Assembly (NCBI GenBank): GCA_002270565.1 | Contig: NQMI01000116.1 | Coordinates: 79,214-143,213, forward strand | Direction of reading: 5' to 3' | DNA from: Stenocarpella maydis | Taxonomy: Eukaryota > Ascomycota > Sordariomycetes > Diaporthales > Diaporthaceae | Length of the DNA stretch: 64,000 bases | Shown: in pieces, positions 1 to 11,759 of the stretch | How the letters are laid out: every line of letters begins with the position of its first letter | Position numbering within the stretch: position 1 is the first letter of the stretch | Program-made: the position numbers and the translations under genes | The notes under the pieces: model-generated | What the model was told of the DNA's origin: nothing | Seen by the model: only the letters and a program-made list of their open reading frames with translations | Databases searched by the model: none

Positions 1-72
1 AAGAGGCAACGCGGAACCGGCAGGAACAGACAGACAGATTGGCTGACGAGCTGCCATTGACGACATGCACAG

Positions 73-548
73 ATCCAGAAGCTCACGCAAGAACCCAAAC
101 CCAACGTCGCAGTAGTCGGTACGACAATGAACCCCTCTTTTCGCACCTCCCTCCCCACAAGTACACACAATGCCCTAGCGCAGAAGGAAAAAGCAGTACA
201 CGGTCGAGAATAAAGAGGCTTGTCCGGCTGAGCGCAAATTAACCCACCCCGCCGCCTACAGATGTCCGAGAGCCGGGCGAGCTCAAGTCGACGGGCCGCG
301 TCCCCGGCGCGGTCAACATCCCCGTGACCTCGCAGCCCGACAGCTTCCACATCACCGAGGAGGAGTTCGAAGACCGCTTCGGGTTCCCGCGCCCGGACAA
401 GGGCCAGGAGGTCGTCTTCTACTGCAAGGCCGGCGTGCGCAGCCGCGCCGCGGCCGGGCTGGCCAGGGACGCGGGCTGGTCCAGGGTTGGCGAGTATCCG
501 GGCAGCTGGCTGGACTGGGCCGAGAAGGGGGGCAAGATAGAGAGGTGA
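73..548 (+). CDS. Rhodanese-domain protein, 3' part (5' end outside window)
   Basis: This is a single rhodanese (sulfurtransferase) domain, the fold that moves sulfane sulfur through a persulfide on one cysteine. Proposed exons are 73-118 and 262-548 (stop 546-548). The first follows a CACAG acceptor with a GGCTGAC branch-like site and reads IQKLTQEPKPNVAVV. The 143-nt intron (donor GTACGA, acceptor CTACAG) splits a GAT codon, and the next exon continues DVREPGELKSTGRVPGAVNIP, the typical rhodanese DVRE start. The active-site loop YCKAGVRS carries the catalytic Cys, followed by the usual GSWLDWAEKGG ending. The short single domain resembles yeast RDL1/RDL2-type proteins. The N-terminus, and with it any mitochondrial presequence, lies left of the window. 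Its 3' end converges on the Yip1-family gene 290 bp away. The domain is clear; the small 73-118 exon is read by eye. Confidence 0.82.
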
Positions 549-837
549 TTTGACGTACCGAATAAGGCACGGGCTCGTGCGGAGACAGGAGAGATACGAC
601 ATGATCATGCAAGCACACGGAGATGTTCGCTGGAGGGCATGGCAGCAATGCTACTTGGAATTGTGACGGTGAAAATGGATATTCCCATGGTAAACCCCCC
701 CGGCCCCGATCGGCAAAACAGACCAGCCGTCTGACCGGCGTAATGTACAATGCAAACATCAACGACATAACGCCCCGAGTCCGCTGCTCCATTTATGATG
801 GGCGTGATGGTGCCCTCGAGATTCCCCGTCAGAGAAC

Positions 838-1917
838 TTAGAACCCGGGCGGCGGCGGCGGAGGCTGCTCAGGTGCCTTTCCTTCGTCTCCGCCACCGCC
901 GACGCCGCTCCCAGGCTGCTCATTCGGTATCAGGCTGCCGTGCGCAAAGAAGAGCATCTTGATGGCGACGGCCAGGGCCAGGTGCAGGACCAGGACCAGG
1001 ACGAGCAGGACCTTGCTCGTCTGCTTGTCGGTGGCGCTCAGGACCGGGTACAGGTTGCGCAGGAGGAAGGCCACCGACAGGCCAAAGCCGAGGCCGACGA
1101 AGACCCAGTTGAGGATGCTGATCTGGCTCCAGCTGATCAGGGCGACGGGCACCCAGATGAGGTTGGAGTAGCCGTAGAGCGCCCAGCACTCGAGGAGGTT
1201 GGCGGACTCGGAGCCAAAGTACCGCAGGGCGAGGTACAGGGCCATGGGGACGAAGAGGGTGTAGCCGTAGACGAGGCCGGCGGCGCCTAGAGTGGACCAA
1301 CGACGTCAGCATGCGGACACTTTGGCTCGGGAACAGAGCAGTGGGTAGAAGGGGGTGGTCCCGCCGGGTAGGGCATACCGCTGAGGAGCCTGAAGTCATA
1401 GACGAACGGCTCCTGGCCCGTCGTGGCGAGGTACTTGCTTATGGTGCCCCCCAGGAACAGGATGAAGACGACCGTCGTGGCGATCCAGAACGGGCCGTAG
1501 AGGTCCGGGTTGCCCTCGAGCACGTCGAGGAAGTTTGCGCGCGGGAACAGCGCGGCCCAGCACCGCTGCAGGACGGCCGACGTGTCGACGTCGAAGAATT
1601 GCGCGTAGAAGGACATGGACCACAGGTAGCGCTTGCCCGAGGACGACGAGGACGTCGCGGGGAGCGGGAGCCCCGGGGCGGCCCCGGGGCCCTTGCGGAT
1701 CGCGGGCGTGGACTCGGAGAAGTTAGAGTTGTGGAATTCGAGGTCGTCCTGGAGGTCGGTGTGGCCGAGGTCGCCCTGCGCGCGGGAGATAATGTCAGAA
1801 CAACTGGGCTTGGCATATTCGCGATGGTGTGTGTGCGTGTGTCACTTCCATAGGGTTGGGGGCATTTACCTCGTCGTCCACGTCTACGACGGCATCGTAA
1901 CCGGCTCCGCCTGACAT
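838..1917 (-). CDS. Yip1-domain Golgi membrane protein (Yip5/YIPF1-2 type)
   Basis: Predicted integral membrane protein of the early secretory pathway; Yip1-family members bind Rab/Ypt GTPases and act in ER-Golgi vesicle traffic. Exons 1870-1917, 1379-1775 and 838-1286 give about 297 aa with phase kept at both junctions (donors GTAAAT and GTATGC, acceptors GCGCAG and CTCTAG). The acidic N-terminal third holds DLQDDLEFHNSNF. The family signature NPDLYGPFWIATTVVF starts the membrane part, followed by several hydrophobic segments (FILFLGGTI, VYGYTLFVPMALYLALRY, LIWVPVALISW, WVFVGLGFGLSVAFLL, VLLVLVLVLHLALAVAI). The tail is Gly/Pro-rich. The NPDLYGPFW phrase points to the Yip5/YIPF1/YIPF2 branch rather than Yip1 itself; that subfamily call is inference. 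Confidence 0.85.
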
Positions 1918-3645
<1,728 letters not shown>

Positions 3646-4613
3646 CTTGAATGCGTCGTCCTCGAGGGGGATTGACGTGTGATGTGGTTTGGGGAGGTGA
3701 CGGTTCCTGAAAGGTCGGATTCCTCTGACGGGAGAGATGGGTGGAGTCTAGCCAGGCCACTGCAAAATTTCGAGGTTGCCCTGTGTGGAACAGATCACGT
3801 GATATCCCCGGCTCAGCTAACAGACAGCAAGTCTTGGTCTGCTGGCAAACTGTTAGCGTACTGAAACAATCTCTCCCTCTGCAGTGAAAAGCGTACCGTC
3901 TGAATTCAACTGCTCCCAAATCCGCTGGCAATTGTTTTATTTGACCAAGACTTTACTATGACAGCATCTTGTAAGTTGACCGGCTTGTGAGTCTTATCCT
4001 GCTAAGGATGGTCGGAAGATGCAGGCTCCCAACAGACCAAGCCAAGGAGTACCAAAGACCAGGATGAATACACCACAGGAACATAGGTACATGAAAGGCA
4101 CTGCATGTACTCTACTCCAGATTCATTCGACTGGGGCTGCTCTTACTATCGAGAGATATTCACACCCATGAGAAAGGATTCCAGACGAGTACAGCGTCCG
4201 AGGTGTTCTAAAAACCAGAGACTTTCTTTCACCCAGCCTAAAATCCCATACCTGGAGAGCACAAACCCGGTACACCAACCTCAGTACACGCAGTACATAC
4301 ACTACACTTACACTCAGAGTATCTACCCAAGACCCCCACCTAGACATTTAGTACACCGACACCCAGATTTATGGGTATTGGTATTGTGTCTCATGGGAAT
4401 ATGTGCATAAGAAGTTGGGAGTAGATGTTGTGGAGGTGGGTGTTCCGGGGGTAGGTGCTATGAGGTATGAGAGTCGGTGTCGTGGGAGTAGATGCCGGGG
4501 AGTGGGTGCTGGACGATGGGTATGAATATCCGATTTCTTACTCCAAGGTAAACTCTAAAAACTCTCTGGATGTCGGTACATCAGGACCCTGCCTACTAGT
4601 TCTAGGCTCTGTC
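3646..4613. promoter_or_regulatory. Intergenic: ubiquitin-L40 leader and promoter, Rrn7 3' flank
   Basis: The part next to 3645 (to roughly 3.9 kb) is the untranslated first exon and core promoter of the ubiquitin-L40 gene. Around 4260-4330 is an ACAC/CTAC-rich low-complexity stretch. The end near 4613 is the 3' flank of the Rrn7 gene. No coding region was recognised. Confidence 0.5.
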
Positions 4614-6350
4614 CTAAGCATATTCATGCTCCTCAGCCTCGTCCTGGGTACGCATCCGATTGACCCTCATTTCCAGGGTATACACAGCCTTGACAAGCTT
4701 GCTAAGCGACAGACCAGAAATTCCTGCCGCCTTTTCATAGAACGCCTTTGCGACATCAGGCAGGTCCTCAACAGTGCGGTAGACAGCGTGGTCATCGCCG
4801 GCCCTCCTGACTCCGTATCCCGGTACTGGCGGAACGGACCTGACGAAGCTCTGGGCCGTCCGGAGTCGCTCGTCTATCTGAGCCTCGGTCAGCTCAGGCC
4901 TGGGGTTCTGAGACCGCCTGCCTGCCAGCGGGAACAGCTCCGTGAGCTCCCCAGTCTCCCTGCCCTGCTTGATCTGTGTGTTCTCGTACCAGTCCAGATA
5001 GTCATCAATCTTTCTGTCGCTCATCTTCCAGGCGTCTTCCGGCTGCAATTGGTTGATCTCGTGCGTCTCCAGGCCCTCAGATTCGGCATCCCTCATGAGC
5101 TCCCGCCACCTGACCCAGTCAATCTGCAAGGACCACGGGTCCCTGTCATCGACAGGAGCTCGCTCCAAACCGTCGAATGGGTAGATGAGCTTCGTCGAGA
5201 ATACAATGCAGGCGACTAGGAGAATGTCTGGGTGATCGAGCAGCTTGAAACGCTTCCTGTTCATGTTGAAGGTGTGCTCCAAACCTAGGAGCCTCGTCAT
5301 GGCTCGGACATGGACATATACTTCGGCTGGGAGCGTGTTAGTTTTCTGAGGCACGCGTTACGAAGGGCTCTAAACTTACGTGGTAGTGCCAGTTCTCGCA
5401 AATAGTGCAATAAAAGTAGGGCGGTATTCAGCGCAGGAAACACCATTACGTAGTTCAAGTGATAATCAAGGATCAGTTCCAGAATCGCCAGGTGCAGCTC
5501 TCCACCACGGAACGAGGTGTTTTTCACCTTGAGCGCCCTGTGATACGACCCAGGTAGCCTCGCCGTCATCTCCGAAGGGAGGGCATCGAACGCCCCTAGA
5601 AATGGCAGGCGGTCATCTTTGGCCCAGTTGTAGATCTGCCCTACGCGCACCGGGAGGCTCAGGGTCAGGCATCCCAGGTAGCATAGCGCGAGGCTGTGGA
5701 AGAGTCCCGGAAGGTTCCAGTCCTGCCCCGGCTCCGACGTCCAGCTCCTACCCCGGCTGGCGGTCGTCCTGGTAGTGGCGGTGGACGCGTCGCTGTCGCT
5801 GCCTGCCTGCGAGCTGAACAGCTCCGTCCCGGACTCGACGCCGGACTCGACGCCGGACTCGAGCCCGGACTCGCCGTCGGTGTCGTCCTCGGCGGCGCTC
5901 TTCAGACCTGCCAAGTTCCGGGTGCGGAGGTCCCAGAGGTCGCGGACGACCGTCTCCAGCTCCTCTGGGAGCTTTTTGGTGTGGACAAGCCACCATATCT
6001 GCTTGCGGAGGATGAGCTGGAGGCACTCCAGGTAGAGCTCGCGCGCCGCGTTGCCTAAGAGGTGCTTGGTCGTCTTCTCTCTGGATGCTCGTTCCTTTCG
6101 CACAACCTTGCCCTGCTGCCCGAAATTGTCTTCCTCATCGATGTCGAACTCGACATAACCCTTGAGGCCCGTCGTTAGCAAGAAACGTAAGTTACCCGCT
6201 GGTGTCCTTGATGAGCCCTACCTCGATGCGATGGCCGTTTTGACAGTATCGGAGCCCGCTTTCTGCGTACCACCTTTTGGCCCGGCATTCGTCGCACCGC
6301 TCACCGGGCGGGAACCGGTGGAGTTCTTGGCTCTTTCCGCGCCTAGTCAT
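4614..6350 (-). CDS. RNA polymerase I core-factor subunit Rrn7 (TAF1B-like)
   Basis: Rrn7/TAF1B is the TFIIB-like subunit of the Pol I core factor that recruits polymerase to the rDNA promoter in the nucleolus. Exons 6222-6350, 5380-6160 and 4614-5326 give about 540 aa with phases 0 and 1. The N-terminus carries the Rrn7 zinc ribbon: C19-x2-C22, RWYAESGLRYCQNGH with C36 and H40. The junction after IE uses donor GTAGGG, branch TGCTAAC and acceptor CTCAAG to reach GYVEFDIDEEDNFGQQG. Cyclin-like helical regions follow (LGCLTLSLPVRVGQIYNWA; HPDILLVACIVFSTKLIYPF). A linker around residues 140-165 has a repeated Glu-Ser-Gly-Val motif. The ATG just before the zinc ribbon was chosen because it gives the normal family start. 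It lies in tandem with ubiquitin-L40. Confidence 0.88.
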
Positions 6351-7227
6351 CGTTGCCTGGCCTGGATGAGAAGGTTTCGCCTTGTCGTTGGATAGCCGTG
6401 TTGTCGCGGGTAACAGCAAACAGGGAAGGCCCACAAACCATCACAAGTTTTCAGCTTGTTCGCGGTAATTAGCATCACGCCTACCGCGACAGCAAGCACT
6501 AATTTGACTTTCTAGCTACCAAATCTCTCAACAACGGAGGCGACGGTTGATACCATGGTGAGGGATCACAAATGTTAGAACGGTGCTAGTAACGGTAAGG
6601 ACACACACACCTTGCATGACTACCGCCGTGCTAATATTTGTGATCCCTACTCATTGTAGTTGCAAAATTAGGCGGAAGGTACTGAATAAACCAGCTATAC
6701 ACTAAGGTGTGATTTTCGACATCAATATTCAGCAGTGCAAGGAGACACCCGCAAGAATTGCTGACAATGGCCCCGTGACAAATGATCCCATCCACTACCG
6801 GATTGAGGGTCAAAATTTATGGACTTGATCGAGTGTCACTGTGGCGAAGGCGTGTCAGTCGTTGGGACGGGTCACATTTACGAATCACCGGCACATTCCC
6901 ATGTTCGTCCTGTGAGCATTCTTTGTATAGTCTCATTTCAGGTTGACTCCTGTTCCCATAGACACCCCATCTTCTTCCCGGCTGGGAATGTTTATCGCAT
7001 GCCATATTAGATGGGAAAACCGCAGATTTGGATTTCGCGCGAGCCCGTCTTCCACGTGCTATCAAATAAAACTATCAAGTCCATCGATCAGAGAACTGGG
7101 TGGCAGGCCCACAATATGTCAAGACGATGTATCCTCAACATGAGCTTTGCCGCGACTGATCGTAAGCGCTACTGTTCAGCATCCGGTCGTTTTCCCGAGG
7201 TCGTCATCGCCCATTGAAGCGGGGCAT
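6351..7227. other. Intergenic with a small inverted repeat
   Basis: Holds the Rrn7 promoter side and the eIF5A 3' flank. Apart from the inverted repeat listed separately at 6558-6651, no coding or RNA feature was recognised. Confidence 0.5.
6558..6651. repeat. Short inverted repeat, possible MITE or foldback
   Basis: Left arm 6560-6588 (GAGGGATCACAAATGTTAGA...) and right arm 6622-6650 (...CTAATATTTGTGATCCCTAC) are near-perfect reverse complements; about 24 of 29 positions agree by eye. The loop is about 35 bp and contains a short CA run. Arm and total lengths suit a small non-autonomous DNA element. The target duplication is unclear, so the class is inference. Confidence 0.55.
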
Positions 7228-8046
7228 TTAGCCCTGCTTGGGAGCCTCCTTGGCCTCAACGGCAGCCTCCTCACCCATGGCAGTCAGAATGACCACATCT
7301 GTTTGGAAATGTCAGCACACATGATCGTCATCCCGTCATCTGGGCAAGACTCACTGGTGTCCTTCTCCTCGGTCTTGAAGAGACGGATAATCTTCTCGCC
7401 GACCTCTCCATCGGGGACCTTGACATCGTCCTTGGTGTCACCGTCATCGGTCATGAGGGAAAGGTAGTCATCGTCGGAGATGTCGAGCTAAAGGTTGCAT
7501 TTCTGTTAGAGAGAGTGCCCCACGTGGCTCACGGTCACTCAGGGACCGACTTACAAGCTGGTACTCGCGGCGGGAGACGTTGGGGACGTCCATGTTGTGG
7601 GTGGAAGGGCAAAGCTCCTCAAGCTTCTTGCCAGTGAAGATGTCGATGGCGACCAAGTGGACCTTGGCGTGGCCGTGCTTTCCAGTCTTGGAGGTAGACA
7701 TGTCGACAATCTTGCAGGGACGGCCCTTGATGACGACGAAACCGTTCTTCCGGAGCGAAGAGCATTGCATGGGGAAGGTCAGCGACGCGCCGGCGTCAGC
7801 CGAGTCGAAGGTGTGTTCATGCTAAAGGAGCCATTGTCAGCTTGCAGGGCGCGCGAGGGAGGGGCAGAGCAGAATGTGTGCGTGTGCGTGCGTGTGTGCT
7901 GTTGTTGTGGTCACGGGCTAGAGGAGAGCTCATCGTGACGGTCGTGCGCGGGCGAGGTGCGGGGTGCCCTGCTGGGCCAGCCACCACCACACAAGCGAAG
8001 GAGACGGTCAGAGTGGTTGCTTGCTTACCTGGGCGTCGTCGGCCAT
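7228..8046 (-). CDS. Translation factor eIF5A
   Basis: eIF5A binds the ribosome E site and relieves stalling (polyproline stretches, termination); it works only after one lysine becomes hypusine. Exons 8029-8046, 7555-7821, 7355-7487 and 7228-7298 total 163 codons, giving 162 aa, the normal size. Introns use GTAAGC, GTAAGT and GTGAGT donors. The protein starts MADDAQ, with the SH3-like domain [20 protein letters not shown] and the invariant hypusination loop [12 protein letters not shown]; Lys54 by this count is the modified residue. The OB-fold domain begins [15 protein letters not shown] and the end is EAPKQG. Intron 1 (207 nt) follows the sixth codon. The gene is divergent from deoxyhypusine hydroxylase, whose start is 1.37 kb away. 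Confidence 0.96.
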
Positions 8047-9420
8047 CTTGATGAAGTCTGATCGGTGAGGCTGACTGATGGGATGGAGGATGGAGGGGGA
8101 TGGATGCGACGAGGCCGAGGAAAGGAAGCGTCAAGGACAGAAACAGTTTTGTAAAGTGGAGGAAAAAATTAGAGTGGATGATGGATGCCACAACTCGAAG
8201 GGAGTGAAAATACCTAGGCGGTCTCGCCCCTCTCCTCCCCAAGTGTGTCCGCTCTTTGGCAGGCTTCTAATTGGCGCCGAGCCACGGCTGCAACCTGCGA
8301 CATGGGTCACAGTTGGGCAGCTACAACTTTTGGTACAGCACAGCTTGGACCGGCCCCGGCGCGAAGGCGGCTGCAATGTATGTATTTGCACCTGCTTCTT
8401 TCTGGCACGATCTAACTCTAGCAAGATAAAAAACTCTCCCGTCTCCCCCTCGGTATGCGTACACCTCCCCAGTGATCCCAAACGCTAACGCATGTCGTAC
8501 ATTCTTTGCTGCAATTTTGGAACCTACCAGGTCACATTTTATCCAATCTCGGGAGAGGAGGGGGAAAAAAGAAAAGAAAAGAAAAAAAAGGGACTTCGGG
8601 CGAATAAGTCAATGTGTAGCTTTTCGGGTACCCTGAGGAGAGAGATGCACGGAGTAGACCTGCTATAGGGCCGCCCACCCAAGAGCACGCGGGGTTACTC
8701 GTGAAGGTTGTGTAGCTCCATCTACCTGTACCACATGCCAATGTCTGCTGCAACCCCTCACTGCGCCCAGCGTTCGTTGATCCAGGCGACACAGACCTTC
8801 ATGGACAGCTGTGCGCTCACTTGGGAAGTTTAGTACTACCGAAGCTGCCGCACGCAGATGGTGTGTTGTATGATGCTTTGTCTTGCAGGACACGGGTAAC
8901 AATAATACATGAATACACCGGTACGCGGCGGGTACAGAATGCAGGCAAGTAATGCCTGACCGTCTAGACCCACGAGGTTGCCCTACAACATAGTACATGG
9001 GCGGCATGGGAATATTTTGCAATTTGCAACGGTAGACCGATACATATGTCTATCCAACAGGTTATATCCTACTGGTTTGCAAATTTCAATTTCGCAGCAG
9101 ATAATACACGGCTTGGGTAAATATCTCAGCAGCCCAATTCACAGAATATTGTCCACATTCCGAGCGTCTTTTGAGTGGTCCATGAGACTGTGAGTGTAGG
9201 TGGAACTGAGAAATCGATAAAAGCGCGCCCAGGTCCATCAACCCCGCCATCTACCTAGGTATCTCAGTAATAAGGGCCCTAGCGCATTGCTTTTTTGGAG
9301 CGCCGATCGCGTCGCAATCAACTCACCACTCAGCGAGACAGAACAACTTTTTTTTCTCCCCGCCCACTTTCCACGTTTTCTCTTATTACTTCTAGAGCGC
9401 TTTGCTCTTGGTCAGTCAAT
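8047..9420. promoter_or_regulatory. Shared upstream region of eIF5A and deoxyhypusine hydroxylase
   Basis: 1.37 kb between the two divergent starts. It has an A-rich purine run near 8560-8592, a CTACCTAGGTAT motif at 9251-9262 and a T-rich run just before the hydroxylase leader (9340-9360). No supported gene; open frames here lack homology-like features. Confidence 0.5.
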
Positions 9421-10463
9421 ATGGCACCCACGGCAGACACCGTCGATCCCACAATCGGCGCCCTGCGAGAGTCGCTTTGCTCCGAGACCACACCATTACC
9501 CGTGCGATTTCGCGCCCTCTTCTCCCTGAAGCATCTGGCCACACAGTCGCGAGATGCCAGCGCCGAGGCTGCTATGGATGCGATCGCCGAGGCTTTCGCC
9601 TCGCCTTCCGCTCTGCTCAAGCACGAACTCGCCTACTGCCTCGGCCAGACGCGCAACCTGTACGCTGTCCCGCCTCTGCGGAAATGCCTAGCCGATCTCG
9701 ACGAAGACCCCATGGTCCGCCATGAGGCCGCCGAGGCCCTTGGTGCGATTGGCCACCCCAGCAACGTGGACATACTGTGCGAATATAGGGACCGGAAAGG
9801 CGAGAACGTGGCAGTCGTCGAGACTTGCGAGATTGCCCTTGGCCGAATCGAGTGGGAGAACTCAGAAGAAAGGACGCTGGAGAAGCTGCGCCAGAGGTAA
9901 TGCACATGACCTAAGTTTGGGCTAGAGATAACACATGCCTAACCTGACACGATTGTAGTGACTTCGCCTCCATTGACCCTGCACCACCGATGCCGGAATC
10001 GAACAAGACTGTCGAGGAGCTCGGGAAGGAGCTGATGGACACCAAACTTCCGTTGTTCATGCGCTACCGGGCAATGTTTGCTCTCCGAGATCTCGCATCA
10101 CCCCCAGACCTCCCAACTGCTGTCCCTGCCGTACATGCCCTTGCGCGAGGGTTCGACGACCCTTCGGACCTCTTCCGCCACGAAATTGCTTTCGTTTTCG
10201 GCCAATTATCCCACCCAGCGTCGATTCCTGCCCTTGCATCTGCGCTTGGAAATCACAAGGAAGCCAGCATGGTAAGACACGAAGCTGCTGAGGCGCTCGG
10301 GAGTCTTGGTGACGAGGTGGGGGTTGAAGATATCTTGAAGGGCTTCCTGAATGACCCAGAGCGTGTTGTTCGCGAGAGTGTGATGGTGGCCCTGGATATG
10401 GCCGAGTACGAGAAGGGAGAGCAGGCGGAATACGCGCTCATACCAGAGAGCGCCGCAGCTTAG
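9421..10463 (+). CDS. Deoxyhypusine hydroxylase (HEAT-repeat di-iron enzyme)
   Basis: Catalyses the last step of hypusine formation, hydroxylating the deoxyhypusine side chain on eIF5A. Exons 9421-9896 and 9959-10463 (donor GTAATG, acceptor TTGTAG) give about 326 aa, the usual size. The protein is built of HEAT-like repeats in two halves. The four metal-binding His-Glu pairs are visible: H68-E69 ([12 protein letters not shown]), H101-E102 ([11 protein letters not shown]), H233-E234 ([12 protein letters not shown]) and H266-E267 ([11 protein letters not shown]). All four being present argues for an active enzyme. The ATG at 9421 in GTCAATATGGCACCC was chosen; upstream in-frame sequence is pyrimidine-rich leader. 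It sits head to head with its only known substrate gene and converges on Rpa12. Confidence 0.95.
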
Positions 10464-10778
10464 TCCTAAACTACTGCGCCCAAACCTCGTCTCAATGAGC
10501 GAGATCGTCTCGCGATGCTTGGATTTGGAATCTGCCAAAAATCATCCAAATCCACAAAGGTCGGAGACGACATGTTCGTCGGTGACAGCAACTTGGCGCT
10601 TCTTCGAACCTTGGTTTGATAGGGCATGACGGATACTGATTTGGCCAATACCGAGGATCCCTAGAACCGGATCTTAATGGCGGTTCGTGGTTTTAGACCA
10701 TGCATACATCTGGTCTCAATTTAAGCATTGAGAGATCAGTTGTTCTCGCTCCACCTAGAGATCGTTAGCAAGACGCTC
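10464..10778. other. Convergent 3' flanks
   Basis: 315 bp between the stop codons of deoxyhypusine hydroxylase and Rpa12; only untranslated 3' sequence is expected and nothing else was seen. Confidence 0.5.
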
Positions 10779-11223
10779 TCAGGGCATCGGTCCAAACCAG
10801 GTGGCATACTTATAGCCACAATCACATGTATAGAAGATGGTCGATCCTTCGTCCGCACTGCGCAGCTGAACAGCTGAGAACCTGACCTCGGTTCTTGCAC
10901 ACTTTGGACATGTCTGGGTTGTCGTCGCCTCCGTATTCACCTCATGACGCTTAATCGTCTGAGTGGTAGACAATTTCTGGCGCAGAAATGAGGGAAAGTC
11001 AGAGGGCTTGGATTGTGTGATGATGGTGTTTGAGGCAGTGTCTTGAAAGCCATGTCAGCCAAAGCAAAGTCCGCTTCATTCCCCGTACCCGGATCCCAGC
11101 TCACTGACCTCGGTTTTCAGCACCACAACATTCACATTGCAGAATGTTCTTTGAGCTGCCCTTGGAAGCCGGTAAGAGGTTTCCGCAGTCAACGCAGAAG
11201 ATGAGGGACCCGATTGCAGACAT
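10779..11223 (-). CDS. RNA polymerase I subunit A12.2 (Rpa12)
   Basis: Small Pol I subunit that stimulates RNA cleavage and supports termination on rDNA. Exons 11109-11223 and 10779-11041 give about 125 aa. The N-terminal zinc ribbon is C10-x2-C13 (SLIFCVDCGNLLP) and C30-x2-C33 (QCECCG). The C-terminal TFIIS-like ribbon is CPKCARTEVRF with the acidic hairpin RSADEGST and YTCDCGYKY. The intron uses donor GTCAGT, branch GCTGAC and an AAG acceptor (TTTCAAG), which is uncommon but needed to reach DTASNTIITQSK in frame. The gene is divergent from the cohesin loader (536 bp between starts). Confidence 0.93.
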
Positions 11224-11759
11224 TTTGAGTGCAACGAGTTATCTCAAAAACCGTGCGATGTTCCGAGCCAGAAACGGAGCAGAAATATGTCGGACTTCTG
11301 AGCCGAGTGGATGAGGCGCAGAAGAGGTTCGTTTTTTTTTGTTTTGTTTTTTTCACTGGGCGAAATGGTCAAGGCCGAAGCTTCACCAAGTATGGGGCTA
11401 ATCGATAAGCGAGGCCCGATATCGAGGTACCTAGGTACCGGCCCACCTTAAGCTGTGGCAGGCAGCTGTGAACCCTGGTCTGCCATCATACCTACCCGCA
11501 AACGGCCAAGGGTGCACTTCCTGAACTCCATCCACTTCTTGCAGTTCACTGCTCACGGAACAGCCCAACTGTTCGCCATCAACTTTCCCCCTCCGGTCCT
11601 GCGGACTCGCTTCCGACTCCATTCGCCTCGTTGCGAATGCGAGAGCGGCGATTATCCTCGTCAAAATCCAGGCTGTTCTGGTTAGAACTGGATGCACTTC
11701 CCCGTCCGAGCTACGACTTCCGCCGGCGCTTCACGCATGGCTATTGACATGAAGCTTCG
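11224..11759. promoter_or_regulatory. Bidirectional promoter region Rpa12 / Mis4
   Basis: 536 bp between divergent starts. It contains a T-rich tract (about 11332-11354) and the 14-bp palindrome GGTACCTAGGTACC at 11426-11439. No gene recognised. Confidence 0.5.
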
